From assembly GCF_003841505.1 (NCBI RefSeq), contig NZ_REGA01000013.1:62001-126000 (forward strand): 64,000 nt of DNA, read 5' to 3'. Both the position numbers and the translations under genes were made by a program. Below are positions 8,698-17,064 of the stretch, one piece after another. Numbering within the stretch: position 1 is the first letter of the stretch; the number at the start of each line of letters is the position of its first letter. The notes beneath the pieces were generated by a model. The model saw only the letters and a program-made list of their open reading frames with translations, searched no databases and was not told where the DNA came from. Origin of the DNA: Natrarchaeobius chitinivorans. Its GTDB lineage: Archaea > Halobacteriota > Halobacteria > Halobacteriales > Natrialbaceae.

Positions 8698-8766
8698 TTT
8701 CACCGGAAACCCGGTGTGTGTGTCTCAACGAAACAATCAAGATGATTCACCGGAAACACGGTGTCC
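8698..8766 (+). promoter_or_regulatory. Right array of two ORB-like sites over the orc1 promoter
   Basis: TTTCACCGGAAACCCGGTGTG (8698) and ATTCACCGGAAACACGGTGT (8745) lie 47 bp apart in forward orientation. The second ends only 12 bp before the orc1 ATG, so initiator binding there could repress its own gene. Confidence 0.7.
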
Positions 8767-8778
8767 AAGCACATACCT

Positions 8779-9987
8779 ATGTCCGACGATCTATTTATCC
8801 GAAAAGATCCGATATTCGTCAACAAGGAACTTCTCGAGATTAGCCATCTTCCTGACGAGGGGCGAATCGTCGGCCGTGACGAAGAGATCGGTCAGTTAGC
8901 TAACGCGGTCAACCCTGCGATCTTTGGCCAGAGTCCGAGTAACGTCCTCATTTACGGTAAGACGGGTACCGGAAAATCACTCTGTGCCAAGTACGTCTCC
9001 AGACGATTGGTCAGCACTGCCGAAGAGGAAGGTGTCGATGCCGTCTTCGCGTACGTCGACTGTGCACAGGATACGACCGAAACGCAAACTGCCCAGACCA
9101 TCGCCAGTGCCGTCAATACGGACGATACGGACATCTATATTCCGGACAAAGGGATCAGTACGGCAACGTACTACAAACGTCTCTGGCGCATCCTCGACCA
9201 GGAGTACGACGTCGCGTTGATCATCCTCGATGAAATCGACAAACTCGAGGACGATGCGATTTTGATGCAACTGTCGCGTGCCGGAGAGGCTGGCAAAGTG
9301 ACGAACTGCAAAATCGGCGTCATCGGCATCAGTAACAAAATAAAGTACAAGGATCGAATGGACGAACGCGTCAAATCGAGTCTGTGTGAGCGGGAGTTCG
9401 TCTTCCCACCGTACAACGCCAGCCAGCTCAACGATATCATGGATGCACGAAACGATGCATTTCGTGATGGCGTCCTCGAAGACGGCGTTATCCCCCGTGC
9501 CGCGGCGCTGGCCGCTCGCGAACACGGGGACGCTCGGAAGGCAATCGACATCCTTCGATACGCCGGCGAAATCGCACAGGCCAAAGGTGCGGATACCGTT
9601 CGCGAGGAGTTCGTCGTTCAGGCACGCGAACGTGCGGAGGTGGACCGATTCCGAGAACTCATCCGCGGGTCGACACCACACTCGAGGTACGCGCTTCAGG
9701 CGCTCACCGTTCTTTCACTCGAGAGACAGGCGGACGATCCGATCGACGAGGACGAGGGGTTCAGAACGACTCGCGTGTATGACGTGTACGAACAGATTTG
9801 CCGTCAGGAAGGAACCGACGCACTGTCGCTTCGCCGCGTTCGAGATCTCCTCAAAGAACACGCTTTCCTCGACGTGATAGAGCAGTCCCGTCATAGTGGT
9901 GGAAGTGCCGAGGGAAGTTATACGGAGCACACGCTTTTGGAGGATCCGGAAGTCGTCAGGGACGTCCTCTCCGACACTGTGGATTGA
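8779..9987 (+). CDS. orc1: Orc1/Cdc6 replication initiator
   Basis: A 402-residue AAA+ initiator that binds origin boxes and helps load the MCM helicase. Walker A is GKTGTGKS (residues 60-67), Walker B is LIILDEID, and sensor 1 is the GISNK segment. The arginine-containing lid (HGDARKAIDILRYAGEIA) follows, and the C-terminal winged helix holds RVYDVYEQICRQEG and the LRRVRDLLKEH helix. Length is usual for archaeal Orc1. I prefer the ATG at 8779 because the alternative GTG at 8761 lies inside an origin box. The gene borders the predicted origin, as is normal. Many haloarchaea have several orc1 copies, each tied to its own boxes; this one probably recognises the CACCGGAAANCCGGTG box. Confidence 0.95.
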   Translation: MSDDLFIRKDPIFVNKELLEISHLPDEGRIVGRDEEIGQLANAVNPAIFGQSPSNVLIYGKTGTGKSLCAKYVSRRLVSTAEEEGVDAVFAYVDCAQDTTETQTAQTIASAVNTDDTDIYIPDKGISTATYYKRLWRILDQEYDVALIILDEIDKLEDDAILMQLSRAGEAGKVTNCKIGVIGISNKIKYKDRMDERVKSSLCEREFVFPPYNASQLNDIMDARNDAFRDGVLEDGVIPRAAALAAREHGDARKAIDILRYAGEIAQAKGADTVREEFVVQARERAEVDRFRELIRGSTPHSRYALQALTVLSLERQADDPIDEDEGFRTTRVYDVYEQICRQEGTDALSLRRVRDLLKEHAFLDVIEQSRHSGGSAEGSYTEHTLLEDPEVVRDVLSDTVD

Positions 9988-10003
9988 CCAACGTCGGAAA
10001 TTT

Positions 10004-10088
10004 TACAGTAACAACTGAAACGAGTAACACGTCGATCGCCAATCCGTTCCGCGATCGAGTGTGCAATGACACCCAGTGGCGACTATAC
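10004..10088. repeat. Palindromic repeat family B, copy 6
   Basis: Left arm ACAGTAACAACTGAAACGAG; right arm CGATCGAGTGTGCAATGACA and CCAGTGGCGACTATA. It follows the orc1 stop codon by 16 bp and may end the transcript as a hairpin. Confidence 0.75.
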
Positions 10089-10323
10089 TCACTTCGAGGT
10101 TGATCCTCCGGACTCTCGCCGACCGGGGCTGTATTGAGTCATAGAAGCCGAGGCCAAAAAAACCTGATATCAATATTATGGGGGGATAAGGAAAGATTCT
10201 GATGAATATCACTGCTGGTCGAACAATCAGCCGATGATCCTCGAGACTGTGGCTTGCTGGCACGGATGCCGGTGCCGGACAGCTGCTGAATCCGACACTG
10301 ACAGTCAGAAACCGGCTCACGAG

Positions 10324-10434
10324 GAATTCAGAAACTGTCGGCCGAAAGGGACGAATTCAGAAACTGTCGGTCGGGAAAGGACGCCGGGACCGTTTGTATC
10401 GGTTAAAATGACGGGACAGTTTGTATCGGCTAAA
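10324..10434. repeat. Four iteron-like sites in two pairs, inverted
   Basis: GAATTCAGAAACTGTCGG occurs at 10324-10341 and 10353-10370 (29-bp period). GGGACNGTTTGTATCGGNTAAA occurs at 10386-10407 and 10413-10434 (27-bp period). AAACTGTC in the first pair is the reverse complement of GACAGTTT in the last unit. The set could be a binding array. The remaining intergenic DNA from 10089 to 10864 shows AT-rich patches (about 10600-10620) but no gene I can support. Confidence 0.5.
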
Positions 10435-10864
10435 CCAGGAAATCGGTGTTAGCTGATCCGTGGAAGGCGTAGCCCTCCGTTGATCGAAGTTATACCGCAG
10501 TGTGGGTAACGACACGAAGGCCTTTTCTGTCCGTGATTCCCCGTGGTGATCGATTGCTTCTCGTTCCGGGGCGTATGTTACTACAGGGCACGCACTCTGA
10601 TACTATATCTTATATATTAATATTTCAAACATAGGTTGGATCTTCGCCTCGGATGGAGTACCGCGTTTCTCGGCGTCAGCGGTAGCGGATCTGGGGTGCA
10701 GTACGACCTCGAAAACATGTGGACCCTCCTTTTCTGCCGAACTATCGGACCCGTCGTCTGAACGATCGCGTCACTCACCTCGCCTCGCCACCGCACGGGT
10801 ACGGCGAATACGTTCCAGTAAAGTGAACCAATTGGTATTTAGATAGAACATCTGTTCTGAGATA

Positions 10865-11665
10865 ATGAACAGACTTATGGGCGAAAAGATCGTTCTGGAC
10901 ATTATGCCAGACCGCGCCCGAAACCCGGTCACGACGAGTCGGAAAACGATCAGAATACTCGAGAAGCTCTACGATCTCGAGGGGGCTCGGGTAACCGAAC
11001 TCGCGGATGCCCTCGGAATGAACAAGAGTACGGTCCACAATCATCTGAGCACACTGGAAGCAGAAGAGATCGTTATCCGAGATGGAAACGAGTACGACAT
11101 CGGGCTCCGGCTACTCGAATTCGGCGGCTATGCCCGAGACAATCATCTGTTATCCCGGGTCGGAGCATCCGAGATCGAACGCCTGGCCAATCGAACTGGT
11201 GAACTCGTCAACGTGGTCGTAGAAGAGTTCGGCAAGGGTGTCTACATCGCTTGTGAGAAAGGCGATCGTGCCGTCGAACTGAACCAGTATCCTGGATATC
11301 GACGGCCGTTGCATGTGACCGCGTCGGGTAAAGCGATCCTCGCACACATGCCCGATGATCGTATCGATGAGATCGTCGATCGACACGGGATTGAACCTGC
11401 AACCGAGAATTCGATCACGGATCGGTCCGAACTGGAAGACGAGTTGCGACGGGTCGACGAGCGCGGATTCGCGCTGGACGACGAGGAAAGCGTACCGGGA
11501 CTTCGGTGTGTGGGTGCCTCGATTCTTGACTCCAGTGGTGCGGTTATCGGTGCTATCAGCGTCTCAGCACCGACGAGCCGTATTACCGAAGCTCAGTTTC
11601 GCGACGAGATTCCCGACGCCGTTCGTAGCACTGCGAATGTTATCGAATTGAATATCAACTATTAG
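10865..11665 (+). CDS. IclR-family transcriptional regulator
   Basis: A regulator of up to 266 residues. The N-terminal winged helix reads TTSRKTIRILEKLYDLEGARVTELADALGMNKSTVHNHLSTL (shown in pieces: helix-turn-helix around VTELADAL and KSTVHNHL). The C-terminal effector domain shows NVVVEEFGKGVYIACE, HVTASGKAILAHMP, GFALDDEESVPGLRCVGASI and GAISVSAPTSR. The family binds small acids or sugar metabolites and often controls the neighbouring catabolic genes. In-frame ATGs at 10877 and 10904 are alternative starts. It precedes the FGGY kinase and aldehyde dehydrogenase on the same strand and is the likely regulator of that cluster. Confidence 0.92.
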   Translation: MNRLMGEKIVLDIMPDRARNPVTTSRKTIRILEKLYDLEGARVTELADALGMNKSTVHNHLSTLEAEEIVIRDGNEYDIGLRLLEFGGYARDNHLLSRVGASEIERLANRTGELVNVVVEEFGKGVYIACEKGDRAVELNQYPGYRRPLHVTASGKAILAHMPDDRIDEIVDRHGIEPATENSITDRSELEDELRRVDERGFALDDEESVPGLRCVGASILDSSGAVIGAISVSAPTSRITEAQFRDEIPDAVRSTANVIELNINY

Positions 11666-11692
11666 CTCCGCGACAGTGTCTCGACCAATAGA

Positions 11693-11712
11693 TTACACCA
11701 GTACTATTGTAA
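11693..11712. promoter_or_regulatory. Palindrome upstream of the kinase gene
   Basis: TTACACCAGTACTATTGTAA is an imperfect dyad 28 bp after the IclR stop and 180 bp before the kinase start. A related dyad is at about 4695. It might be an operator; this is speculative. Confidence 0.2.
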
Positions 11713-11893
11713 TTCGATTCAGTAGAATCGGTCGATCCGACGAAAGACGCACCGTCTCACCGGGTCCCCTTGTTCAATAATAGGGAACGAGATGCTAACT
11801 GGAAAGAACACGATGGTAATAGAACGAATTGCGAGGGTAATATGTATTGTAAAAAACACAATCACTAAACGACCTCGAGCGAAAACACCGGGT

Positions 11894-13354
11894 ATGAACA
11901 CGTCTTCGCTCGTCGGAATCCACCTCGGCACGTCGTCAGTTCAGGTTGGCGTTTACGATCTCGACGGAAACGTACTGGAGTCGGGGAGCGCTCCGATCAA
12001 CGAGCAGACGACAGCTACGTGGGAGCGGGCCCTTCGCGAAGCGACACCGCCACTGCCCGACCGTGGGATCTGTTCTGTCGCTGGAACATCTGGGACCGCA
12101 CTGCTCGTTGATGAATACGGTGAGCCCGTCTTCCCCCCGCAGATGTACTTCGAGTCCGTTCCCGAGGATTCGGACCCCTGTCGACAGCTTGCGCTCGAGG
12201 ATCCGCCTTTCGGGTGGAACATCGTGACGTCACCAAACGCGCCGCTTTCGAAAATCATCCACCTGCGTAATACCTATCCGGATCGGTTTCAGGACGTCGA
12301 GTGGATTGTGAGTCCGGCTACGTGGCTCCTGTACCGTCTCTGTTACAGCGGCTCGAGTCGATGGCGAGATCTGGAGACGGACTGGTCGAACGCGATGAAG
12401 TTCGGAACAGACGTCACGGCGGCTGTACCCACGTGGTTCGAGGAAATATTCGAGACGACAGCGCTGTCCCGGTCGCTGTTTCCGACGATTCAGCCGCCGG
12501 GGTCGTACATCGGCGTGGCTCAGAGCAAACTGGCCGAGCGAACGGGCTTCGACGGAATCAAACTTTTTCAAGGACTCACCGATGGGAGCGCAGCCGTTCT
12601 GGCGAGTGGATGTCTCGAACCGGGAGATTTCAGCGTAACGTTTAGCGCGGCGAGTGTCATCAAGTACGTTTCATCGTCGATCGAACCCCACGATGCGCTG
12701 TACTATCACCGTCACCCGATCGAGGGATACCTCCCAGGGGCTGCATTCGATAGCGGGAACGTATTGCGATGGTTCTTCGACCGAGTACTCGATTGTTCGA
12801 CCGAGCGTGGCCTCGAACTTGCTCGATCGGTCGACGACGAATACGACGTCTTCCTCCCGGGGAATCGAAGCCCGTTTTTCGATCCTGCGATCGGAAGTTC
12901 TATCCTCGGGATCGACCCCGATACGTCGTTGGCGACCGACGAAGTACACGGTCGGATCGCACGCGGGCTGACGACGAGCATCGTCCTCTCGGAGTGGACG
13001 TACATCTCGCTCATCGAAGAGCACTTCGACGCCACGATCGATCGCATCAGGGTGATGAACGATGGCGCGCCGAACGTAGACGGTGGGTACGACTGGTGGA
13101 ACGAACGTCGAGCATCCATCTGGAACCGACCGGTCGTCGAGATGGAGCCACGGATCACGCTCGGTCCCATTATTCCTCCAGCACTCATCACGTCCAAGTA
13201 CACGGACAGTACCGAAGCGACGGAGCGGCTGCTTCGACGTCGGGCAACCGTTCGGCCTGATACCGATGACCGAGGTGATTACGTCAGAGAAAAAGAAACG
13301 TACCTCGACCGATGGCGCCAGATTGCGTCTCTCTCGAGTCCTCCCGATCGATAG
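11894..13354 (+). CDS. FGGY-family carbohydrate kinase, divergent
   Basis: A 486-residue sugar or polyol kinase of the ASKHA fold. The N-terminal phosphate-1 motif VGIHLGTSSVQVGVYDLDG, the segment GTSGTALLVDEYGEPV, and the mid-protein DGSAAVLASG are visible. Two signature points are unusual. The position that normally carries the catalytic Asp (W-x-D-x-R in xylulokinases) reads MYFESV here. The C-terminal GGGA-type adenosine motif is replaced by NDGAPNVDGG. The substrate is unknown. The ATG at 11894 starts the conserved domain; upstream in-frame codons are in an AT-rich leader. Its IclR neighbour and the downstream enzymes suggest sugar breakdown. Confidence 0.8.
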   Translation: MNTSSLVGIHLGTSSVQVGVYDLDGNVLESGSAPINEQTTATWERALREATPPLPDRGICSVAGTSGTALLVDEYGEPVFPPQMYFESVPEDSDPCRQLALEDPPFGWNIVTSPNAPLSKIIHLRNTYPDRFQDVEWIVSPATWLLYRLCYSGSSRWRDLETDWSNAMKFGTDVTAAVPTWFEEIFETTALSRSLFPTIQPPGSYIGVAQSKLAERTGFDGIKLFQGLTDGSAAVLASGCLEPGDFSVTFSAASVIKYVSSSIEPHDALYYHRHPIEGYLPGAAFDSGNVLRWFFDRVLDCSTERGLELARSVDDEYDVFLPGNRSPFFDPAIGSSILGIDPDTSLATDEVHGRIARGLTTSIVLSEWTYISLIEEHFDATIDRIRVMNDGAPNVDGGYDWWNERRASIWNRPVVEMEPRITLGPIIPPALITSKYTDSTEATERLLRRRATVRPDTDDRGDYVREKETYLDRWRQIASLSSPPDR

Positions 13355-13474
13355 GGAACGCACATCGCTCGAGAATCACGAGTATTCGTGCGACCGGCGT
13401 ACGATGTGAGACGATTTTGAGCCTTCATCTGCTCTATCGTGACCTATGAGGTAGCGATTGGACCATACAAAGAG

Positions 13475-13508
13475 GTTTGACCAACCCACCCAAAGGCGTT
13501 TGACCAAC
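13475..13508 (+). promoter_or_regulatory. Direct repeat GTTTGACCAAC x2 before aldehyde dehydrogenase
   Basis: GTTTGACCAAC occurs at 13475-13485 and 13498-13508, a 23-bp period (about two helical turns), 157 bp upstream of the next gene. This spacing suits a dimeric regulator such as the nearby IclR protein; binding is not shown. No gene is visible in 13355-13664. Confidence 0.35.
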
Positions 13509-13664
13509 TGGCGTTCCCCGGCGGTCGACTGATGAGGTGAACGATCGCCACGACAGCGTGCGCTCCATCGAATCGGGACTGGAACGCCACTCGCAGGTAA
13601 CGCAGCGAGCCAGCCGTTCTCGACCGGGGCAAGCTATTTGGGAGTTTGCTATCTACGTACGTCT

Positions 13665-15188
13665 ATGTCTTCGGACAAGCCGACCGATGATTCGAAAGCT
13701 GACGTGCTCGCACGCCACGAGGAAGCTGAGGCCACATACCTCGATTGGACGCCACGGATGTACATCGATGGAGAGTGGGTGGCGGCCGAGTCGGGTGAAG
13801 AGTTCGAAACGCACAACCCGACGACGGGGGAACCGATCGCGGCGGTCCCCGAGGGGGGTGTGGCCGACGTCGACAAGGCGGTAGCAGCGGCGCGTCGTGC
13901 CTACGAGGAAACCTGGTCGGACACTACCGCGATCGAGCGCCGCGACCTTCTCAACGAGATTGCCGATCGCATCGAGGACGCCGCGGACCGACTCGCGACC
14001 ATCGAAACGCTCAACAACGGCATGCCGATCGGCGACGCCCACTGGGACATGGACCGAACGGTCGAACAATACCGGTACTTTGCCGGCGTGGCACAGGCCA
14101 ACCACGGGACGACGATTCCGAGTGAGGGCGACAAGACCGTCATGACCGTCCGTGAGCCACACGGCGTCGTCGGCGCGATTATCCCTTGGAACTACCCGAT
14201 CGCCCAGGCCTCCTGGAAGATCGCGCCCGCACTCGCCGCCGGCAACACCATCGTCATCAAGCCGGCCGAACAGACCCCGGTGTCGATCCTCGCTTTCCTC
14301 GAGGAGATCGAAGACCTCCTCCCCGACGGCGTCGTCAACGTCGTCACAGGTTTCGGCGAGCCGGCCGGTTCGGCGCTCACGAGCCACGCCGACGTCGACA
14401 AGGTCGCGTTCACCGGCTCCACCGAAGTCGGTAAGGCCGTCATGAAAAGCGCCGCGGAGAACGTCACCGACATCTCACTCGAGTTGGGCGGCAACAGCCC
14501 GGTAATAGTCTTCCCCGACGCCGATCCCGAGCGCGCCGCGGAGATCACCGCGGGGGCGATCTTCACCAGCGCGGGCGAGAACTGCTGTGCCGGCAGCCGA
14601 CTGTTCGTCCACGAGGAGATCGAATCCGAGGTGCTCGAGGCGCTCTCCGAGGTCGCCGAGGAGTACGCCCCCGGCGATCCGTTGAAGGAGTCGACGGTTA
14701 TCGGTCCGAAGGTGAGCGCCGCCCAGTGCGAGCGCTCGCTCGAGTACGTCGGGAAGGCGACCGACGACGACGCGAACGTCGTCACGGGCGGGACGAAACC
14801 CGACGACAACGCGCTCGGCGACGGTCACTTCGTGCTGCCGACCGTCATCAACGAGATCGATCACGATCACCCGGCCGTTCAGGACGAGATCTTCGGCCCC
14901 GTGCTCAGAGCGTTCTCGTGGTCGGAGTACGACGAGATGATCGAGCTGGCGAACGACGTCGACCACGGGCTCGCAGCCGGCGTCATCGCGTCGGACGTCA
15001 CCGACGCACAAAAGGCCGCGAAGGACCTCCAGGCCGGGACCGTCTGGATCAACCAGTACAACGACTTCCCGCAGGGAATGCCCTTTGGCGGCTACAAGCA
15101 GTCCGGGATCGGTCGCGAGCGAGCGCTCGAGACGCTGCAGGCGTACACGCAGACGAAGACGATCAACGTCGGCGACGAATCGGTCTGA
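13665..15188 (+). CDS. NAD(P)-dependent aldehyde dehydrogenase
   Basis: A 507-residue ALDH-superfamily enzyme that oxidises an aldehyde to a carboxylate. The substrate-site Asn lies in IIPWNYP, the cofactor fold in FTGSTEVGKAVM, the general base Glu in SLELGGNSPVIVF, and the nucleophile Cys in SAGENCCAGSR. The C-terminal EIFGPVL and GYKQSGIGRE blocks are present. Length is normal. The ATG at 13665 is the first in-frame start near a purine-poor leader; 40 residues of acidic N-terminal tail precede the fold. It is followed at 66 bp by an aldolase gene, so both probably share a transcript. Exact substrate (lactaldehyde, glyceraldehyde or betaine aldehyde type) cannot be read. Confidence 0.93.
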   Translation: MSSDKPTDDSKADVLARHEEAEATYLDWTPRMYIDGEWVAAESGEEFETHNPTTGEPIAAVPEGGVADVDKAVAAARRAYEETWSDTTAIERRDLLNEIADRIEDAADRLATIETLNNGMPIGDAHWDMDRTVEQYRYFAGVAQANHGTTIPSEGDKTVMTVREPHGVVGAIIPWNYPIAQASWKIAPALAAGNTIVIKPAEQTPVSILAFLEEIEDLLPDGVVNVVTGFGEPAGSALTSHADVDKVAFTGSTEVGKAVMKSAAENVTDISLELGGNSPVIVFPDADPERAAEITAGAIFTSAGENCCAGSRLFVHEEIESEVLEALSEVAEEYAPGDPLKESTVIGPKVSAAQCERSLEYVGKATDDDANVVTGGTKPDDNALGDGHFVLPTVINEIDHDHPAVQDEIFGPVLRAFSWSEYDEMIELANDVDHGLAAGVIASDVTDAQKAAKDLQAGTVWINQYNDFPQGMPFGGYKQSGIGRERALETLQAYTQTKTINVGDESV

Positions 15189-15254
15189 ATTCGGCTGGAT
15201 GAGTCGCATCGGAACCTTTTTCGTCGTAACGAAGAACAGAACGAATCGAAACTC

Positions 15255-16046
15255 ATGTTGCCAACCAGCTCCGGAAACGCCGTTATCGTCGCGATCGACC
15301 ACGGACTGAGCCACGGCCGGCTCGAGGGGTTCGAGGATCCGGAGGCGATGTTGCAAACGGTTCTCGAGGGGAACCCGGATGGTATTCTGGCGGGCGTGCC
15401 GTTTCTCCGGCGGTTCGAACCGACACTCTCTGAGCGCCCGGACCTCGTCACGATCGGCACCGTCGACCACCCCATGGACTCGACGCTGCCGGGCGAGCGC
15501 GAGAACGCAGAGATCCACCATCAGGCGTTTAGCGTCGAGGAGGCCGCTCGCATCGGCGTCGACGCGATCAAAACCGCGCTCGTGTTCGGCCGCGAGGACC
15601 CCGACGTCCTCGCGGAAAACCTGAAACTCATCAGCCGCGTCTCCGAGACGGCACGCGAACACGGGATCACCTCGGTCGTCGAACCGACGCTGTGGGGTCA
15701 ACGCGTAGAGGACGAACTCGACGCGGAGTATCTGGCACACGCAAACCGGATCGGTTTCGAGATCGGCGCCGACATCCTGAAGAGTCCGTACACCGGCGAC
15801 CTGGAGTCGTTCGCTCCGATCGCGGAGAACGCTCCGGTCCCAATGTACATCGCCGGGGGCCCAGCTCGAGACGACGACGCGGCCGTCCTCGAGATGGTGC
15901 GAGGAGGGATGGACGCCGGGGTCAACGGCGTCATGTTCGGCCGAACGATCTGGAAACACGACGATCCAGCCGGCATGATCGACGCGATCAGGGCGATCGT
16001 TCACGAGGATGCATCAGTTGCGCAAGCCGAAGAACGGCTCCGGTAA
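15255..16046 (+). CDS. Class I (DhnA/LsrF-type) aldolase
   Basis: A 263-residue TIM-barrel aldolase of the archaeal fructose-bisphosphate aldolase / DhnA family. It opens VIVAIDHGLSHG, the family's first strand with the conserved Asp-His, then has GVDAIKTALVFG, and the segment GADILKSPYTGD whose Lys is the expected Schiff-base residue. AGGPARDDD and GVNGVMFGRTIWKHDDP make the phosphate-binding end. The family includes FBP aldolase, ADH synthase (Fba2) and LsrF, so the reaction is a retro-aldol or transaldolase type with an unassigned phosphorylated sugar. The two neighbours, ALDH and AKR, could process its aldehyde product. Confidence 0.85.
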   Translation: MLPTSSGNAVIVAIDHGLSHGRLEGFEDPEAMLQTVLEGNPDGILAGVPFLRRFEPTLSERPDLVTIGTVDHPMDSTLPGERENAEIHHQAFSVEEAARIGVDAIKTALVFGREDPDVLAENLKLISRVSETAREHGITSVVEPTLWGQRVEDELDAEYLAHANRIGFEIGADILKSPYTGDLESFAPIAENAPVPMYIAGGPARDDDAAVLEMVRGGMDAGVNGVMFGRTIWKHDDPAGMIDAIRAIVHEDASVAQAEERLR

Positions 16047-16176
16047 ACTCCGTCGACCCACGGGACGTCGATTGTGCCGACTGCAAGGAATCTCAGTCTT
16101 CTGGTACCGTGACACCCACAGGGAACCACAATCTTCTGGTACCCGGGCGTTCTCCCCCTACTCGAGCATCCGACCA

Positions 16177-17004
16177 ATGACCAGTACACTTCCGCCGATC
16201 GGAGTCGGAACGGACCAGAACACCGCGCTCGAGGAGGATTTCGAGGTCGACCACGACGCGGCCGTCGAGACCGTCCTGAACGCCCTCGAGATCGGTTATC
16301 GCCACGTCGACACGGCACAGATCTACGGCACCGAGGCGGCCGTCGGCGAGGCGATCGATCGATCCGACGTTTCCCGGTCCGAGCTGGTCGTCGCGACGAA
16401 AGTCCACTACCAGCGAGCGTCCTACGAGGACGTTCTCGACTCCGTCGAAACGAGCCTCGAGGACCTCGGCCTCGAGACGATCGATCTCCTCTACGTCCAC
16501 TGGCCGGCCGGCACGTACGAACCCGAGGAGACGTTGCGAGCGTTCAACGAACTCCACGCCGACGGCGTCGTGGCGAACGTCGGCGTGAGCAACTTCACGC
16601 CGGAACTACTCGACGAGGCGCGGGAACTGCTCGAGCCGACGATATTCGCCCACCAGGTCGAGTTGCACCCGCTACTCCAGCAACGCGAACTCCAGGCGTA
16701 CGCTCGCGAACACGACCACTACCTCGTGGGCTACTCGCCGCTGGTTCGGGGCTCTGCCGCCGACGTGCCGGAACTGCGTTCGGTCGCGGAGAGACACGAC
16801 GCGACACCGGAGCAGGTAAGTCTCGCCTGGCTGATCCAGCGAGAGAAGATCGTCCCGGTCCCCAAAGCCTCGAGCGCGGCGCACCTCCGCGAGAACTTCG
16901 CGGCGACGAACCTGGAACTCGATCCCGAGGACGTCGAGCGAATCGACGACATCGACCGCGAGCGTCGGATCATCGACTTCGAGTTCGCACCCTGGAACCG
17001 GTAG
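16177..17004 (+). CDS. Aldo/keto reductase
   Basis: A 275-residue NADPH-dependent carbonyl reductase. The catalytic tetrad is visible: Asp and Tyr in HVDTAQIYGTE, Lys in VVATKVH and His in LLYVHWP. The cofactor part shows VGVSNFTPE, HQVELHPLLQQ and VPVPKASSAAHL. Length fits the family. Start at the ATG 16177, before LPPIGVGT; the region 16047-16176 carries TCTTCTGGTACC twice (16097 and 16132). It is co-directional with the aldolase and dehydrogenase. It probably reduces an aldehyde or ketose product of the pathway; substrate unknown. Confidence 0.9.
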   Translation: MTSTLPPIGVGTDQNTALEEDFEVDHDAAVETVLNALEIGYRHVDTAQIYGTEAAVGEAIDRSDVSRSELVVATKVHYQRASYEDVLDSVETSLEDLGLETIDLLYVHWPAGTYEPEETLRAFNELHADGVVANVGVSNFTPELLDEARELLEPTIFAHQVELHPLLQQRELQAYAREHDHYLVGYSPLVRGSAADVPELRSVAERHDATPEQVSLAWLIQREKIVPVPKASSAAHLRENFAATNLELDPEDVERIDDIDRERRIIDFEFAPWNR

Positions 17005-17064
17005 AACGGTCGGCGGATCGCGGCGTTTCGTCTCGAGCAGCCGTCTGGCGAACGGCAGTCCGAA

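Larger units (their letters stand above)
7757..8766. other. Predicted replication origin next to orc1/cdc6
   Basis: Five copies of a box with core CACCGGAAANCCGGTG lie directly upstream of the initiator gene. Three are in reverse orientation on the left (7757-7777, 7938-7957, 8213-8232) and two in forward orientation on the right (8698-8718, 8745-8766). The arrays face each other across an AT-rich core. This layout, origin recognition boxes in inverted arrays flanking an unwinding region beside orc1, is the known haloarchaeal origin plan. The box resembles the haloarchaeal ORB (TTCACCGGAAAC) but is more dyad-symmetric. Two family B repeats sit inside the left arm. Confidence 0.75.

Noticed and set aside
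14475-16004. 509-codon minus-strand frame over the aldehyde dehydrogenase and aldolase
   Set aside because: It crosses two well-supported genes and shows no domain.
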